Source: Bradyrhizobium campsiandrae (GTDB taxonomy: Bacteria > Pseudomonadota > Alphaproteobacteria > Rhizobiales > Xanthobacteraceae). From it: 64,000 nt of DNA. Position numbers and translations under genes: made by a program. Positions within the stretch are counted from its first letter, which is position 1. Every line of letters starts with the position of its first letter. A model generated the notes under the pieces. The model was not told the DNA's origin and searched no databases. It saw only the letters and a list, made by a program, of their open reading frames with translations. Positions 8,294 to 16,212 of this stretch are shown here, one piece after another. Where the stretch lies: positions 1 through 64,000 of the forward strand of contig NZ_JAANIH010000021.1 of NCBI RefSeq assembly GCF_014529705.1, given 5' to 3'.

Positions 8294-10183
8294 ATGGCCT
8301 TTTACGTCGTACAGTTTCTGACCGGTCTTGCCAGCGCAGCGTCGCTGTTCCTGGTGGCCTCGGGCCTGTCGATCATCTTCGGCGTGACGCGGATCGTGAA
8401 TTTCGCGCATGGCGCCTTCTACATGATCGGCGCCTATATCGCCTTCACGCTGACCGAGCGCTTCTCCGGCGCGTTCGGCTTCTGGGGCGGGGTGGTCGCG
8501 GCGGCATTGGCGGTGGCGCTGATCGGCGTCCTCGTCGAGATGGTGCTGCTGCGGCGCATCTATCACGCGCCCGAACTGTTCCAGCTGCTCGGCACCTTCG
8601 GCCTGACCCTGATGGTCGAGGATCTGGTCGTGCTGATCTGGGGTCCCGACGATCTGGTCGGCCGCCGCGCGCCGGGCTTCAAGGGCGCGGTTGATTTCTT
8701 CGGTCAGAACATCCCGAGCTATGATCTGTTCCTGATCGTGCTGGGCCCCGTCGTGCTCGGCATTCTCTGGCTGCTGTTTCAGCGCACGCGCTGGGGCGTG
8801 CTGGTGCGCGCCGCGACGCAGGACCGCGACATGGTCGCCGCGCTCGGCGTCAACCAGAAATGGCTGTTCACCTCGGTGTTCGCCGTCGGCGTCTTCCTCG
8901 CCGCCCTCGGCGGCGCACTGCAGATCCCGCGCGATGCCGTGCACCACGCGATGGATCTGCGCATCATCGTCGAGGTCTTTGTCGTCGTCGTGATCGGCGG
9001 CCTCGGCAGCATCGTCGGTGCCTTCGTCGCGGCCGTGCTGGTGTCCGAGCTCAACGCCTTCGGCATCCTGATCTTCCCGAAGATCTCCATCATCCTGGTC
9101 TTCCTGGTAATGGCGGTGGTGCTGATCGTTCGGCCCTGGGGGCTGTTCGGCAAGCCGGAGGCGGCCGCGCGCAAGACGCCGGGGCTGACAGTCAATCCGT
9201 GGCGGCCGCTGACGTCCAACGAGCGGCTCGCCTCGCTGGCAGCGCTCGTCATCGCGGCCATGCTGCCGCTGTTCGCCGGCAATTACGCGCTGACCGTCGG
9301 CTCCGAGATCGCGATCTTCGTGATCTTCGCTGTCTCCTTGCATTTCCTGATGTCCGTCGGCGGGCTCGCATCGTTCGGGCACGCCGCCTATTTCGGGCTT
9401 GGTGCTTACGGCGTCGCCTTCCTCGCCAAGATGGCGGGGCTGCCGATGATCGTGTGCCTGTTGCTCGGGCCACTGCTCGGCTGCATGGGGGCGGCGGTGT
9501 TCGGCTTCTTCGCGGTGCAGCTCTCCGGCGTCTACTTCGCGATGCTGACGTTGGCCTTCGCCCAGATCGTCTGGTCGATCGCATTTCAGTGGGTCAGCGT
9601 GACAGGCGGCGACAACGGCATTCTCGGTGTCTGGCCTGCGAGCTGGGCGGCGAGCCCGTCGCATTTCTATTGGCTGGCGCTGGGTGTCGCGGCGCTGGTG
9701 ACGATTGCGCTCAGGATCGCGGTGTTCTCGCCATTCGGCTACGCGCTCCGCGCCACGCGCGACTCGGTGCTGCGCAGCGAGGCCGTCGGCATCAACGCCA
9801 AGCGGATCCAGTGGACGGCCTTCGTGATCGCGGGCACCACCGCCGGCATCGGGGGCGCGCTGTTCGCCTACCTGAAAGGCAGCGTCTTCCCTGACAATCT
9901 CGGCATCTCGCTGTCGGTCGATGCGCTGGTCATGGTGCTGCTCGGCGGCGTCGAGACGGTGTCGGGCGGTGTCGTCGGCGCCATCGTCTACAAGGCCCTG
10001 AACATCTGGCTGGTGAGCCAGACCGATCTGTCGAAGCTCGTGCTCGGCGGCTTCATCGTGCTGATCGTCGTCGTCTTCCCCAAGGGCATCGTCGGCATGC
10101 TCGAGATTCTGGCGCAGCGCCGCCGAAAGTCATCGCCGCCGGGATCATCCTTGCTTGCCAAGCCGATCGAGTCCGCCGAATGA
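8294..10183 (+). CDS. Fused LivH-LivM ABC transporter permease
   Basis: This 629-aa inner-membrane protein joins the two permeases of a branched-chain-type importer in one chain. Residues ~1-290 are LivH-like (TRIVNFAHGAFYMIGAYIAF; later GGLGSIVGAFVAAVL). A linker around 290-310 leads to a LivM-like half (GGLASFGHAAYFGLGAYG; ATRDSVLRSEAVGIN, the ATPase-coupling loop). Each half has about 8-10 hydrophobic segments. The stop overlaps the first ATPase gene by four bases. Fusion fixes a 1:1 ratio of the two halves. It is the translocation channel for the substrate of the upstream binding protein. Confidence 0.9.
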   Translation: MAFYVVQFLTGLASAASLFLVASGLSIIFGVTRIVNFAHGAFYMIGAYIAFTLTERFSGAFGFWGGVVAAALAVALIGVLVEMVLLRRIYHAPELFQLLGTFGLTLMVEDLVVLIWGPDDLVGRRAPGFKGAVDFFGQNIPSYDLFLIVLGPVVLGILWLLFQRTRWGVLVRAATQDRDMVAALGVNQKWLFTSVFAVGVFLAALGGALQIPRDAVHHAMDLRIIVEVFVVVVIGGLGSIVGAFVAAVLVSELNAFGILIFPKISIILVFLVMAVVLIVRPWGLFGKPEAAARKTPGLTVNPWRPLTSNERLASLAALVIAAMLPLFAGNYALTVGSEIAIFVIFAVSLHFLMSVGGLASFGHAAYFGLGAYGVAFLAKMAGLPMIVCLLLGPLLGCMGAAVFGFFAVQLSGVYFAMLTLAFAQIVWSIAFQWVSVTGGDNGILGVWPASWAASPSHFYWLALGVAALVTIALRIAVFSPFGYALRATRDSVLRSEAVGINAKRIQWTAFVIAGTTAGIGGALFAYLKGSVFPDNLGISLSVDALVMVLLGGVETVSGGVVGAIVYKALNIWLVSQTDLSKLVLGGFIVLIVVVFPKGIVGMLEILAQRRRKSSPPGSSLLAKPIESAE

Positions 10184-10971
10184 GTGTTGCACCCCCACTT
10201 CTCGCGGTCGAAGGCCTGACCAAATCCTATGGCGGCATCCACGCCGTGCGCGGCGTCTCGTTCTCGCTGCGATCAGGCGAGATCCTGGCGCTGATCGGCC
10301 CGAATGGCGCAGGAAAAAGCACCTGCTTCGACATGCTCAACGGCCAGAACACGCCTGACAGCGGCCATGTCCGCCTGCTTGGCGAGGAGACCACGGGCAA
10401 GAAGCCGCGCGATATCTGGCGCATGGGCGTCGGGCGCACCTTCCAAATTACGGCGACGTTCGCCACCATGACGGTGCGCGAGAATGTCCAGGTCGCGCTC
10501 ATCTCCCACGGCAAGCAATTATTCAATCTCTGGGGCTCGGCGCCTGATGTCGACCGCGCCGAAGCCGGCCGGCTGCTCGAGCTGGTCGGCATGGGCGGCT
10601 ATGCCGACCGCCCCTGCGGCGAGCTCGCCTATGGCGACCTCAAGCGGCTCGAGCTCGCGGTCGCGCTCGCCAATGATCCGAAATTGCTCTTAATGGACGA
10701 GCCCACCGCCGGCATGGCACCGCGCGAGCGCGTCGAGCTGATGCGGCTCACGGCGCAGATCGCGAAGGAGAAGTCGATCGGCGTGCTCTTCACCGAGCAC
10801 GACATGGACGTGGTGTTCGAGCATGCCGACCGCATCATCGTTCTCAACCGCGGCACGCTGATCGCGGAGGGCTCGCCGGCCGAGGTGCGCGGCAATCCAC
10901 AGGTGCAGGCGATCTATCTCGGCGAGGGTCTGCTCTACGAAGCCGGGCATCGCGAGGGGGCCTCGGCATGA
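10180..10971 (+). CDS. ABC transporter ATP-binding protein, LivG-like
   Basis: This 263-aa cytoplasmic ATPase has Walker A GPNGAGKST at residues 40-48, Walker B LLLMDEP near residue 170 and the switch-histidine region FTEHDMDVVFEHADRI. The C-terminal tail (VQAIYLGEG) is characteristic of LivG. The signature loop is degenerate (GELAYGDLKRLELA instead of LSGGQ), which is normal for LivG-type subunits. It overlaps both the permease gene and the next ATPase gene with ATGA junctions. It powers import of the presumed pyridine carboxylate. Confidence 0.9.
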   Translation: MSVAPPLLAVEGLTKSYGGIHAVRGVSFSLRSGEILALIGPNGAGKSTCFDMLNGQNTPDSGHVRLLGEETTGKKPRDIWRMGVGRTFQITATFATMTVRENVQVALISHGKQLFNLWGSAPDVDRAEAGRLLELVGMGGYADRPCGELAYGDLKRLELAVALANDPKLLLMDEPTAGMAPRERVELMRLTAQIAKEKSIGVLFTEHDMDVVFEHADRIIVLNRGTLIAEGSPAEVRGNPQVQAIYLGEGLLYEAGHREGASA

Positions 10972-11672
10972 AGCTCACGGTGCAGGACCTCAACAGCCAT
11001 TATGGCCCGGCGCATATCCTGTTCGACATCGGCTTCGAGGTCGGCGACGGCGAGGTGGTGGCGCTGCTCGGGCGCAACGGCGCCGGCAAGTCGACTACGT
11101 TCCGCTCGATCGTCGGCCTCGTCGCGCAGCGCACCGGCCGCATCACGTTCGAGGGCAAGGACGTCTCGGCAAAGCCAACGCACGAGATCGTGCGCGAAGG
11201 GCTCGGCTACGTGCCGGAGGAGCGGCGCATCTTCACCGATTTAACGGTGGAGGAGAATCTCGAAGTCGGCCGGCAGCCGAAGCGTCCGAACGCACCGCAC
11301 TGGAATCGCGAAAAACTGTTCACGCTGTTTCCGAACCTCGGCGAGATGAAGAACCGTCCCGGCGGCCGGATGAGCGGCGGCGAGCAGCAGATGCTGACGA
11401 TCGCGCGCACACTGATGGGCAATCCGTCCCTGGTGCTGCTGGACGAGCCGTCGGAAGGCCTGTCGCCGAAGATCGTGGAGCAGATGGTCGATGCCATCCT
11501 GACCATGAAGAAGGAGGGCGTCAGCATCGTCGTCTCCGAGCAGAATTTGCACTTTGCGCGGCTGATCTCCGATCGCGCCTACATCATCGAGCGCGGCCGC
11601 ATCTGCTTCGGCGGCACCATGGCCGAGCTCGACGCGCGTCCTGACATTCGCGACGCGCATCTGTCGTTGTGA
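10968..11672 (+). CDS. ABC transporter ATP-binding protein, LivF-like
   Basis: This 234-aa cytoplasmic ATPase has Walker A GRNGAGKST at residues 35-43, the family motif YVPEERRIF, signature MSGGEQQML and Walker B LVLLDEP. The segment VVSEQNLHFARLISDRAY is the switch region typical of LivF. It pairs with the LivG-like subunit. Its stop overlaps a possible GTG of the MarR gene, so the regulator belongs to the same transcript. Confidence 0.9.
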   Translation: MKLTVQDLNSHYGPAHILFDIGFEVGDGEVVALLGRNGAGKSTTFRSIVGLVAQRTGRITFEGKDVSAKPTHEIVREGLGYVPEERRIFTDLTVEENLEVGRQPKRPNAPHWNREKLFTLFPNLGEMKNRPGGRMSGGEQQMLTIARTLMGNPSLVLLDEPSEGLSPKIVEQMVDAILTMKKEGVSIVVSEQNLHFARLISDRAYIIERGRICFGGTMAELDARPDIRDAHLSL

Positions 11673-11698
11673 AGGGCCAAGGGAAGGGCGGCGAGCGG

Positions 11699-12154
11699 AT
11701 GGCGAGAAGCGTTACGGCGAAGAAGAACGTCAAACCGGCAAAACCGTCTTATGTGCTCGACGAGCAGGTCGGCTTCATCCTGCGCCAGGTCTGGCAGCGC
11801 CACAGCGCGATCTTCTCTCGCGACATCGGCACCAATCTGACGCCGACGCAGTGGGCGGCGCTGTCGAAGCTCGCCGAGACCGGACCATGCTCGCAGAACC
11901 AGCTCGGGCGGCTGACGGCGATGGATGTCGCCACCATCAAGGGCGTGATCGATCGCCTCACGGCGCGCGGCCTCACCGAGACCAGCCAGGATCCCGAGGA
12001 CGGCCGGCGCCTGCTGGTCAGCCTGACGCGCGCCGGTCAGCAGCTTGCGGAAAAACTCGCGCCGAATGCGATGGTGATCACGCGCGAGACGCTGGCACCG
12101 CTCGACGCGAAAGAGCGCGAGCTCTTGATGGCGTTGTTGAACAAGCTGCGCTGA
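11699..12154 (+). CDS. MarR-family regulator, probable NicR-like repressor of the island
   Basis: This 151-aa winged-helix regulator has the MarR core LTPTQWAALSKLAETGP, recognition helix NQLGRLTAMDVATIKGVIDRL and wing DPEDGRRLLVSLT. It is the last gene of the operon. I chose the ATG at 11699; a GTG at 11669 overlapping the preceding stop would add ten residues. Pseudomonas nicotinate genes are controlled by the MarR protein NicR. By analogy this one probably binds the 16-bp palindromes in the two divergent promoters of the island and is released by a pathway intermediate such as 6-hydroxynicotinate. That link is inference. Confidence 0.85.
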   Translation: MARSVTAKKNVKPAKPSYVLDEQVGFILRQVWQRHSAIFSRDIGTNLTPTQWAALSKLAETGPCSQNQLGRLTAMDVATIKGVIDRLTARGLTETSQDPEDGRRLLVSLTRAGQQLAEKLAPNAMVITRETLAPLDAKERELLMALLNKLR

Positions 12155-12161
12155 CGGTCTT

Positions 12162-12248
12162 GTAGGGTGGGTTAGCGGAGCGTAACCCACCATGCTTCCG
12201 CAATTGCGGAGCGAAGTTGGTGGGTTACGCTCCGCTAACCCACCCTAC
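12162..12248. repeat. Palindromic intergenic repeat, copy 2, with 30-bp perfect arms
   Basis: Arms at 12162-12191 and 12219-12248 are exact reverse complements, starting GTAGGGTGGGTTAGCGGAGC, around a 27-bp loop. It shares the GTAGGGTGGGTTAGC core with the copy at 8157. It lies between the convergent MarR and enamidase genes and can form a hairpin on both transcripts, so it may act as a bidirectional terminator or RNA stabiliser. Confidence 0.88.
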
Positions 12249-12265
12249 GGCGCCATTTTCTTAGC

Positions 12266-13462
12266 CTACTTTGCCACCACTTCCGGCACTCTTCCCGCCG
12301 GCGGCGTATTTCGGCTGCGTTGGGTGCGCACGATGCCGTCGATGATGGTCATGCCGATGCCGGGGAGGTCGCCGAGCTGGACGCTCTCCAGGATGGTCTT
12401 GCCGGGCGAATGCTGCGCCTTGTCCATGATGACGAAATCGGCGGCGCGGCCGACTTCGATCAGGCCGCAATCGAGCTGCCGCATCCGCGCGGTGTTGCCG
12501 GTGGCGAGGCAGAACGCGAGCTCGGCCGGCAGCTCGCCGATCGAGGACAGCATCGAGACCATGCGCAGGATGCCGAGCGGCTGCACGCCGGAGCCGGCCG
12601 GCCCGTCGGTGCCGAGGATGACGCGGTGCAGATCGCCCATCTCGCGGGCGATGCGCAGCGTGTAGAGCGCCGAGCGCTCATTGCCGTTGTGAACGATCTC
12701 GAGCCCGCGCTTGCAGCCCTCGCAGATGCAGCGGATCTGGTCGTCGGGCAACGCCGTGTGGCCGCCATTGATGTGGCCGACCACGTCGGTGTCGGCCTCG
12801 AGCACCACGTCCTTGTCGATCAGGCCGGAGCCGGGGATCGAGGGCCCGCCGGTGTGGATCGTGCTCTGGATGCCGTATTTGCGGGCCCAGCCGACCATCT
12901 TGCGCGCGGTCGGACCGTCCTTGACGCCGCCGAGGCCGACTTCGCCGAGCAGCTTGACGCCGTTGGCGGCCATCTCCTTGAAATCTTCCTCGACCATCTC
13001 GCATTCGATCACGGGGGCACCGGCGTGAACCTTCACGCCGCCGGGTCGCAGCGTCCAGAACGCGCGCTGGGCGAACACCGCCATGGCCTTGAGACCGACG
13101 ACGTCGCGGGGGCGGCCGGGCATGTGCACCTCGCCGGCGGAGATCATGGTGGTGATGCCGCCATGGAGCGAGCTGTCGATCCAGTTGATCTGGTTCTGGC
13201 GCGGCGTCCAGTCGCCGGCAACGGGGTGGACATGGCTGTCGATCAGGCCGGGGGTCACCGTGGTGCCGTTGGCATCGACGATGGTGGTCGCGCCTTCGGT
13301 GTTGAGGTCCTTGAAGCGGCCGATCGCAGTGATCTTGCCGTTCTCGGCGACGATGGTGTCGCCGTCCAGGATCGGCTTTTCCAGGGCGCCGGACAGGATC
13401 AGGCCGATATTGCGGATCACCAGCTTCGAGGGTCCGGTGGCCTGGGGTGCGTCATGCGCCAT
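12266..13462 (-). CDS. ena: Enamidase (1,4,5,6-tetrahydro-6-oxonicotinate hydrolase)
   Basis: This 398-aa amidohydrolase-superfamily enzyme closely resembles Eubacterium barkeri enamidase. Shared stretches recalled from that protein include VTPGLIDSHVHP, HTGGPSIPGS, HINGG, PLGILR and the C-terminal SRNTPPA. Metal-site residues are visible as H77, H79, bridging E174, H203, H230 and D286, consistent with a binuclear site. The known enzyme opens the ring of 1,4,5,6-tetrahydro-6-oxonicotinate and releases ammonia to give 2-formylglutarate. It is transcribed divergently from a ferredoxin-NADP+ reductase gene with two operator candidates between them. There is no signal peptide, so it is cytoplasmic. 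This is the best-supported functional call in the island. Confidence 0.9.
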   Translation of the reverse strand: MAHDAPQATGPSKLVIRNIGLILSGALEKPILDGDTIVAENGKITAIGRFKDLNTEGATTIVDANGTTVTPGLIDSHVHPVAGDWTPRQNQINWIDSSLHGGITTMISAGEVHMPGRPRDVVGLKAMAVFAQRAFWTLRPGGVKVHAGAPVIECEMVEEDFKEMAANGVKLLGEVGLGGVKDGPTARKMVGWARKYGIQSTIHTGGPSIPGSGLIDKDVVLEADTDVVGHINGGHTALPDDQIRCICEGCKRGLEIVHNGNERSALYTLRIAREMGDLHRVILGTDGPAGSGVQPLGILRMVSMLSSIGELPAELAFCLATGNTARMRQLDCGLIEVGRAADFVIMDKAQHSPGKTILESVQLGDLPGIGMTIIDGIVRTQRSRNTPPAGRVPEVVAK

Positions 13463-13538
13463 GGAAGGGGCTCCTTATTCCCAACTGCAACGCTCTCGAT
13501 CTTGGGCAGCCTTGACCGCGGGATCAAGCGGGATTATT

Positions 13539-13554
13539 CATTAGTACACGAATG
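13539..13554. promoter_or_regulatory. Palindromic operator candidate O3 (ena/fpr promoter)
   Basis: CATTAGTACACGAATG has 7-bp arms with one mismatched pair around AC and follows the same pattern as O1 and O2. It sits midway in the 157-bp gap between the divergent enamidase and reductase genes. Confidence 0.55.
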
Positions 13555-13568
13555 ATCGTGTACAAACG
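13553..13568. promoter_or_regulatory. Operator candidate O4, half-conserved, abutting O3
   Basis: On the minus strand this reads CGTTTGTACACGATCA. The first twelve bases match O1 except at one position, while the other arm has drifted. It overlaps O3 by two bases, so two dimers could bind side by side. Confidence 0.45.
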
Positions 13569-13619
13569 ACGCATAGCTGCCCGCCTCGACAACGCATAGA
13601 CGCGACACGGATAGGTGAG

Positions 13620-14393
13620 ATGAGCAATTTCAATCAGGAAAGCGTATTGAGCGTCCACCACTGGACCGACACGCTGTTCTCCTTCAAGACCACCCGCAGC
13701 CCGACCTTCCGTTTCCGTAACGGCGAATTCACCATGATCGGGCTCAAGGTCGGCGAGAAGCCGCTGCTGCGGGCCTATAGCGTCGCCAGCGCCAATTACG
13801 AGGACACCCTCGAATTCTTCTCGATCAAGGTGCCTGACGGGCCGCTGACTTCGCGGCTCCAGCATCTGAAGCAAGGCGACGAGATCATCGTCAGCCGCAA
13901 GGCCACCGGCACGCTGGTGATCGACAATTTGGAAGCGGGCCGCAACCTCTATCTCATCGGCACCGGCACCGGCCTTGCGCCGTTCCTGAGCGTGATCAAG
14001 GACCCAGAGACCTACGAGCGATTCGAGAAGGTCGTGCTGCTGCACGGCTGCCGTCACGTCAAGGAGCTCGCCTATGGCGAGATGATCACCGAGCATCTGC
14101 CGAAGGACGAGATGCTCGGCGAGTACATCCAGAACCAGCTGATCTACTATCCGACCGTGACGCGCGATCCGTTCCGCAACCGCGGCCGCATCACCGACCT
14201 CATCACGTCAGGAAAGCTGTTCACCGATATCGGCCTGCCGGTGCTGGAAGCCGCCCATGACCGCGTCATGATTTGCGGCAGCCCGGCGCTGGTCGCCGAT
14301 ACCCGCGTGCTCCTCGGCGAGCGCGGTTTCGTCGAGGGCAATCACGGCGAGCCGGCCCAATTCGTGGTCGAAAAGGCGTTCGCCGAGCGCTGA
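13620..14393 (+). CDS. fpr: Ferredoxin-NADP+ reductase
   Basis: This 257-aa flavoprotein belongs to the bacterial FPR family. It has the FAD-binding motif RAYSVAS at residues 51-57, the pyrophosphate/NADP loop GTGTGLAPFLS at 114-124 and the NADP-binding motif MICGSPAL near 220, and the length fits. It exchanges electrons between NADPH and ferredoxin or flavodoxin. It faces the enamidase gene across a promoter with operators like those of the nicotinate genes. I infer that it supplies low-potential electrons to the 6-hydroxynicotinate reductase, perhaps directly through the latter's iron-sulfur centre, since no ferredoxin gene is nearby. A general stress role, as for other FPRs, is the alternative. 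Confidence 0.88.
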   Translation: MSNFNQESVLSVHHWTDTLFSFKTTRSPTFRFRNGEFTMIGLKVGEKPLLRAYSVASANYEDTLEFFSIKVPDGPLTSRLQHLKQGDEIIVSRKATGTLVIDNLEAGRNLYLIGTGTGLAPFLSVIKDPETYERFEKVVLLHGCRHVKELAYGEMITEHLPKDEMLGEYIQNQLIYYPTVTRDPFRNRGRITDLITSGKLFTDIGLPVLEAAHDRVMICGSPALVADTRVLLGERGFVEGNHGEPAQFVVEKAFAER

Positions 14394-14500
14394 GCCCGGG
14401 ACATCGAGCACAACAAGACCGTATTTTCGCCGCCCGGCGGGCGTTGCCCCGCCGATTCGGCGCTTGATACACTGTGGGAGCGAATCAGCGGAGTTCCCAC

Positions 14501-14827
14501 ATGGTTGCGGACAGCGACAGCAACATCGCCTGGCACCGGGTTCAGTTGAAGAAGAATCGCGCCGAGTTGAAGGCGCTGGAGACCGCGCGCTTCACGATGG
14601 GCGAAATCGCGTCCTCCAAGCGCAATGGCCAGACCCAGAAGGCGCTCGGGGACCTCAAGCGCAAGATCGCGCAGTCCGAACGCGTCATCGCCGAGCACGA
14701 CAAGCGCACCCGCAGGCCGCTCGGCACCGACCTGCAAAGCCTCAGCAATGGCAGCTGGAGCCATTGGGACGCTTACACGACCCAGCAGCAACGCAAGGCC
14801 GGCCCGCGCACGCCGGGGCGGGGATAG
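14501..14827 (+). CDS. Small charged coiled-coil protein, hypothetical
   Basis: A 108-aa protein with no family I recognise. Residues ~10-70 are rich in Lys, Arg, Glu and Ala with heptad-like spacing (QLKKNRAELKALETAR; LKRKIAQSERVIAEHDKR), suggesting a helical coiled coil. The C-terminus is polar and disordered-looking. I chose the ATG at 14501, although an in-frame ATG at 14474 is possible. It stands alone between fpr and the P450 gene. Cytoplasmic; function unknown. Confidence 0.6.
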   Translation: MVADSDSNIAWHRVQLKKNRAELKALETARFTMGEIASSKRNGQTQKALGDLKRKIAQSERVIAEHDKRTRRPLGTDLQSLSNGSWSHWDAYTTQQQRKAGPRTPGRG

Positions 14828-14904
14828 GGCGGCTGGTTCCAGCCCTTGCGCCGGCGGCTTCGCACACCATCTGGTTGAGGTGCTACCAACTACTCGGTGA
14901 TCCC

Positions 14905-16212
14905 ATGACACCGCGCCTCGATTTCACCAGCGAGGCCTTCTTTCGCGATCCGCCCAAGGCCATTGCGGCCCTGCGCGCGCAAGGCCCTGTGGTCGCCACG
15001 CATTTCCCCCTCGTCGGCGACGTCTGGATCACCACCGCCCACGATGCGACCGCGCAGGTGCTGAAGGACAGCGCCATCTTCACGCTGCGCAAGGAAGACG
15101 GCGAAGTCGCTGGCCTGCGCTGGTGGATGCCAGGGCTGGTCAAGACCATCGCCAACAACATGCTGACGATGGACGAGCCCGACCATACGCGGCTGCGCAA
15201 CATCGTGGACGAAGCCTTTCGCCGCCGCGCCATCGTGGCGATGGAGCCACGCATCCGCGCCATTGCCGACGGTCTGGCCGATGAGCTGTTTGCCAATGGC
15301 AGCCCGGCGGATCTCGTCGAGCGCTATGCGCGCATCCTGCCGCTGTCGGTGATCACGGAACTGCTTGGCCTACCCATGGCCGATCGCCCGCGCTTCATCG
15401 CCTGGGCCAATGCGATGTCCTCGCTGACGAACGTCATCAGCTTCTTTCGCCTGTTGTTCGCGTTCCGCAAGATGCGTGGCTATCTTCAAGGGCAGTTGCA
15501 GATCGCGCGCGAGCGGGGCGGCGAGGGCCTGATCGCCGAGCTGGTCCAGGTCGAACGCGAGGGCGGCGAGATCTCGCCGGATGAAATGGTCTCGATGGTG
15601 TTCCTGTTGCTCGCGGCGGGCTCGGAGACCACGACGCATCTGATCAGCGGCTCGGTCTACGAGCTGCTCAGCAATCCGGACCTGCGTGACTGGCTGGAAC
15701 AGGATTGGAGCCGCGCTGCGCTCGCCGTCGAGGAATTTCTGCGCTTCGTCTCGCCGGTGCAGTTTTCAAAGCCGCGTTATGTGCGGCGGGATGTCGAACT
15801 CGCTGGCGTGCGCTTGAAGAAGGGCGACCGCGTCATGGTCATGCTTGCCGCCGCGAACATGGACCCGGCGGTGCACGATGCGCCCGAGCGCCTTGACCTC
15901 GAACGCAAGCCCAACCGCCATATCTCGTTCGGCACGGGAATTCATTTTTGTCTCGGACATCAACTTGCACGGATCGAGGCGACCTGCGCGCTGCAGGCAC
16001 TGTTCACGCGCTGGCCGCGGCTCGATCTGGCTGTCGACCCGTCGCAGATCCATTGGCGCAAGCGGCCGGGCCTTCGTGCAATTGCGAAACTGCCGGTGAT
16101 TGCGTCCGATGGTCAGCCCGTCGATTTGCGTGACGCGACGAGATCGCGCTCCCAGCCGAACACCGAGCGGCCGTCGAGATCCGGCGAGGCTTCGCGCTCA
16201 CCGGCGATATAG
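14905..16212 (+). CDS. Cytochrome P450
   Basis: This 435-aa soluble bacterial P450 has the I-helix oxygen-activation motif AAGSETTT (237-244), the K-helix E277-x-x-R280 and the heme-ligand loop SFGTGIHFCLGH with C349. The usual fold is complete by about residue 400 (AKLPVIA). About 33 further residues run antisense through the end of the convergent DUF763 gene, so the stop codon has probably shifted outward. It would hydroxylate a hydrophobic substrate using a separate ferredoxin and reductase; none is adjacent apart from fpr 500 bp upstream. The substrate is unknown. The ATG at 14905 was chosen because the family homology starts there. Confidence 0.9.
   Translation: MTPRLDFTSEAFFRDPPKAIAALRAQGPVVATHFPLVGDVWITTAHDATAQVLKDSAIFTLRKEDGEVAGLRWWMPGLVKTIANNMLTMDEPDHTRLRNIVDEAFRRRAIVAMEPRIRAIADGLADELFANGSPADLVERYARILPLSVITELLGLPMADRPRFIAWANAMSSLTNVISFFRLLFAFRKMRGYLQGQLQIARERGGEGLIAELVQVEREGGEISPDEMVSMVFLLLAAGSETTTHLISGSVYELLSNPDLRDWLEQDWSRAALAVEEFLRFVSPVQFSKPRYVRRDVELAGVRLKKGDRVMVMLAAANMDPAVHDAPERLDLERKPNRHISFGTGIHFCLGHQLARIEATCALQALFTRWPRLDLAVDPSQIHWRKRPGLRAIAKLPVIASDGQPVDLRDATRSRSQPNTERPSRSGEASRSPAI

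Noticed and set aside
8246..9664. A 472-codon minus-strand frame
   Set aside because: It is antisense to the fused permease; the translation is dominated by His, Asp, Gln and Arg, an antisense signature of membrane protein genes.
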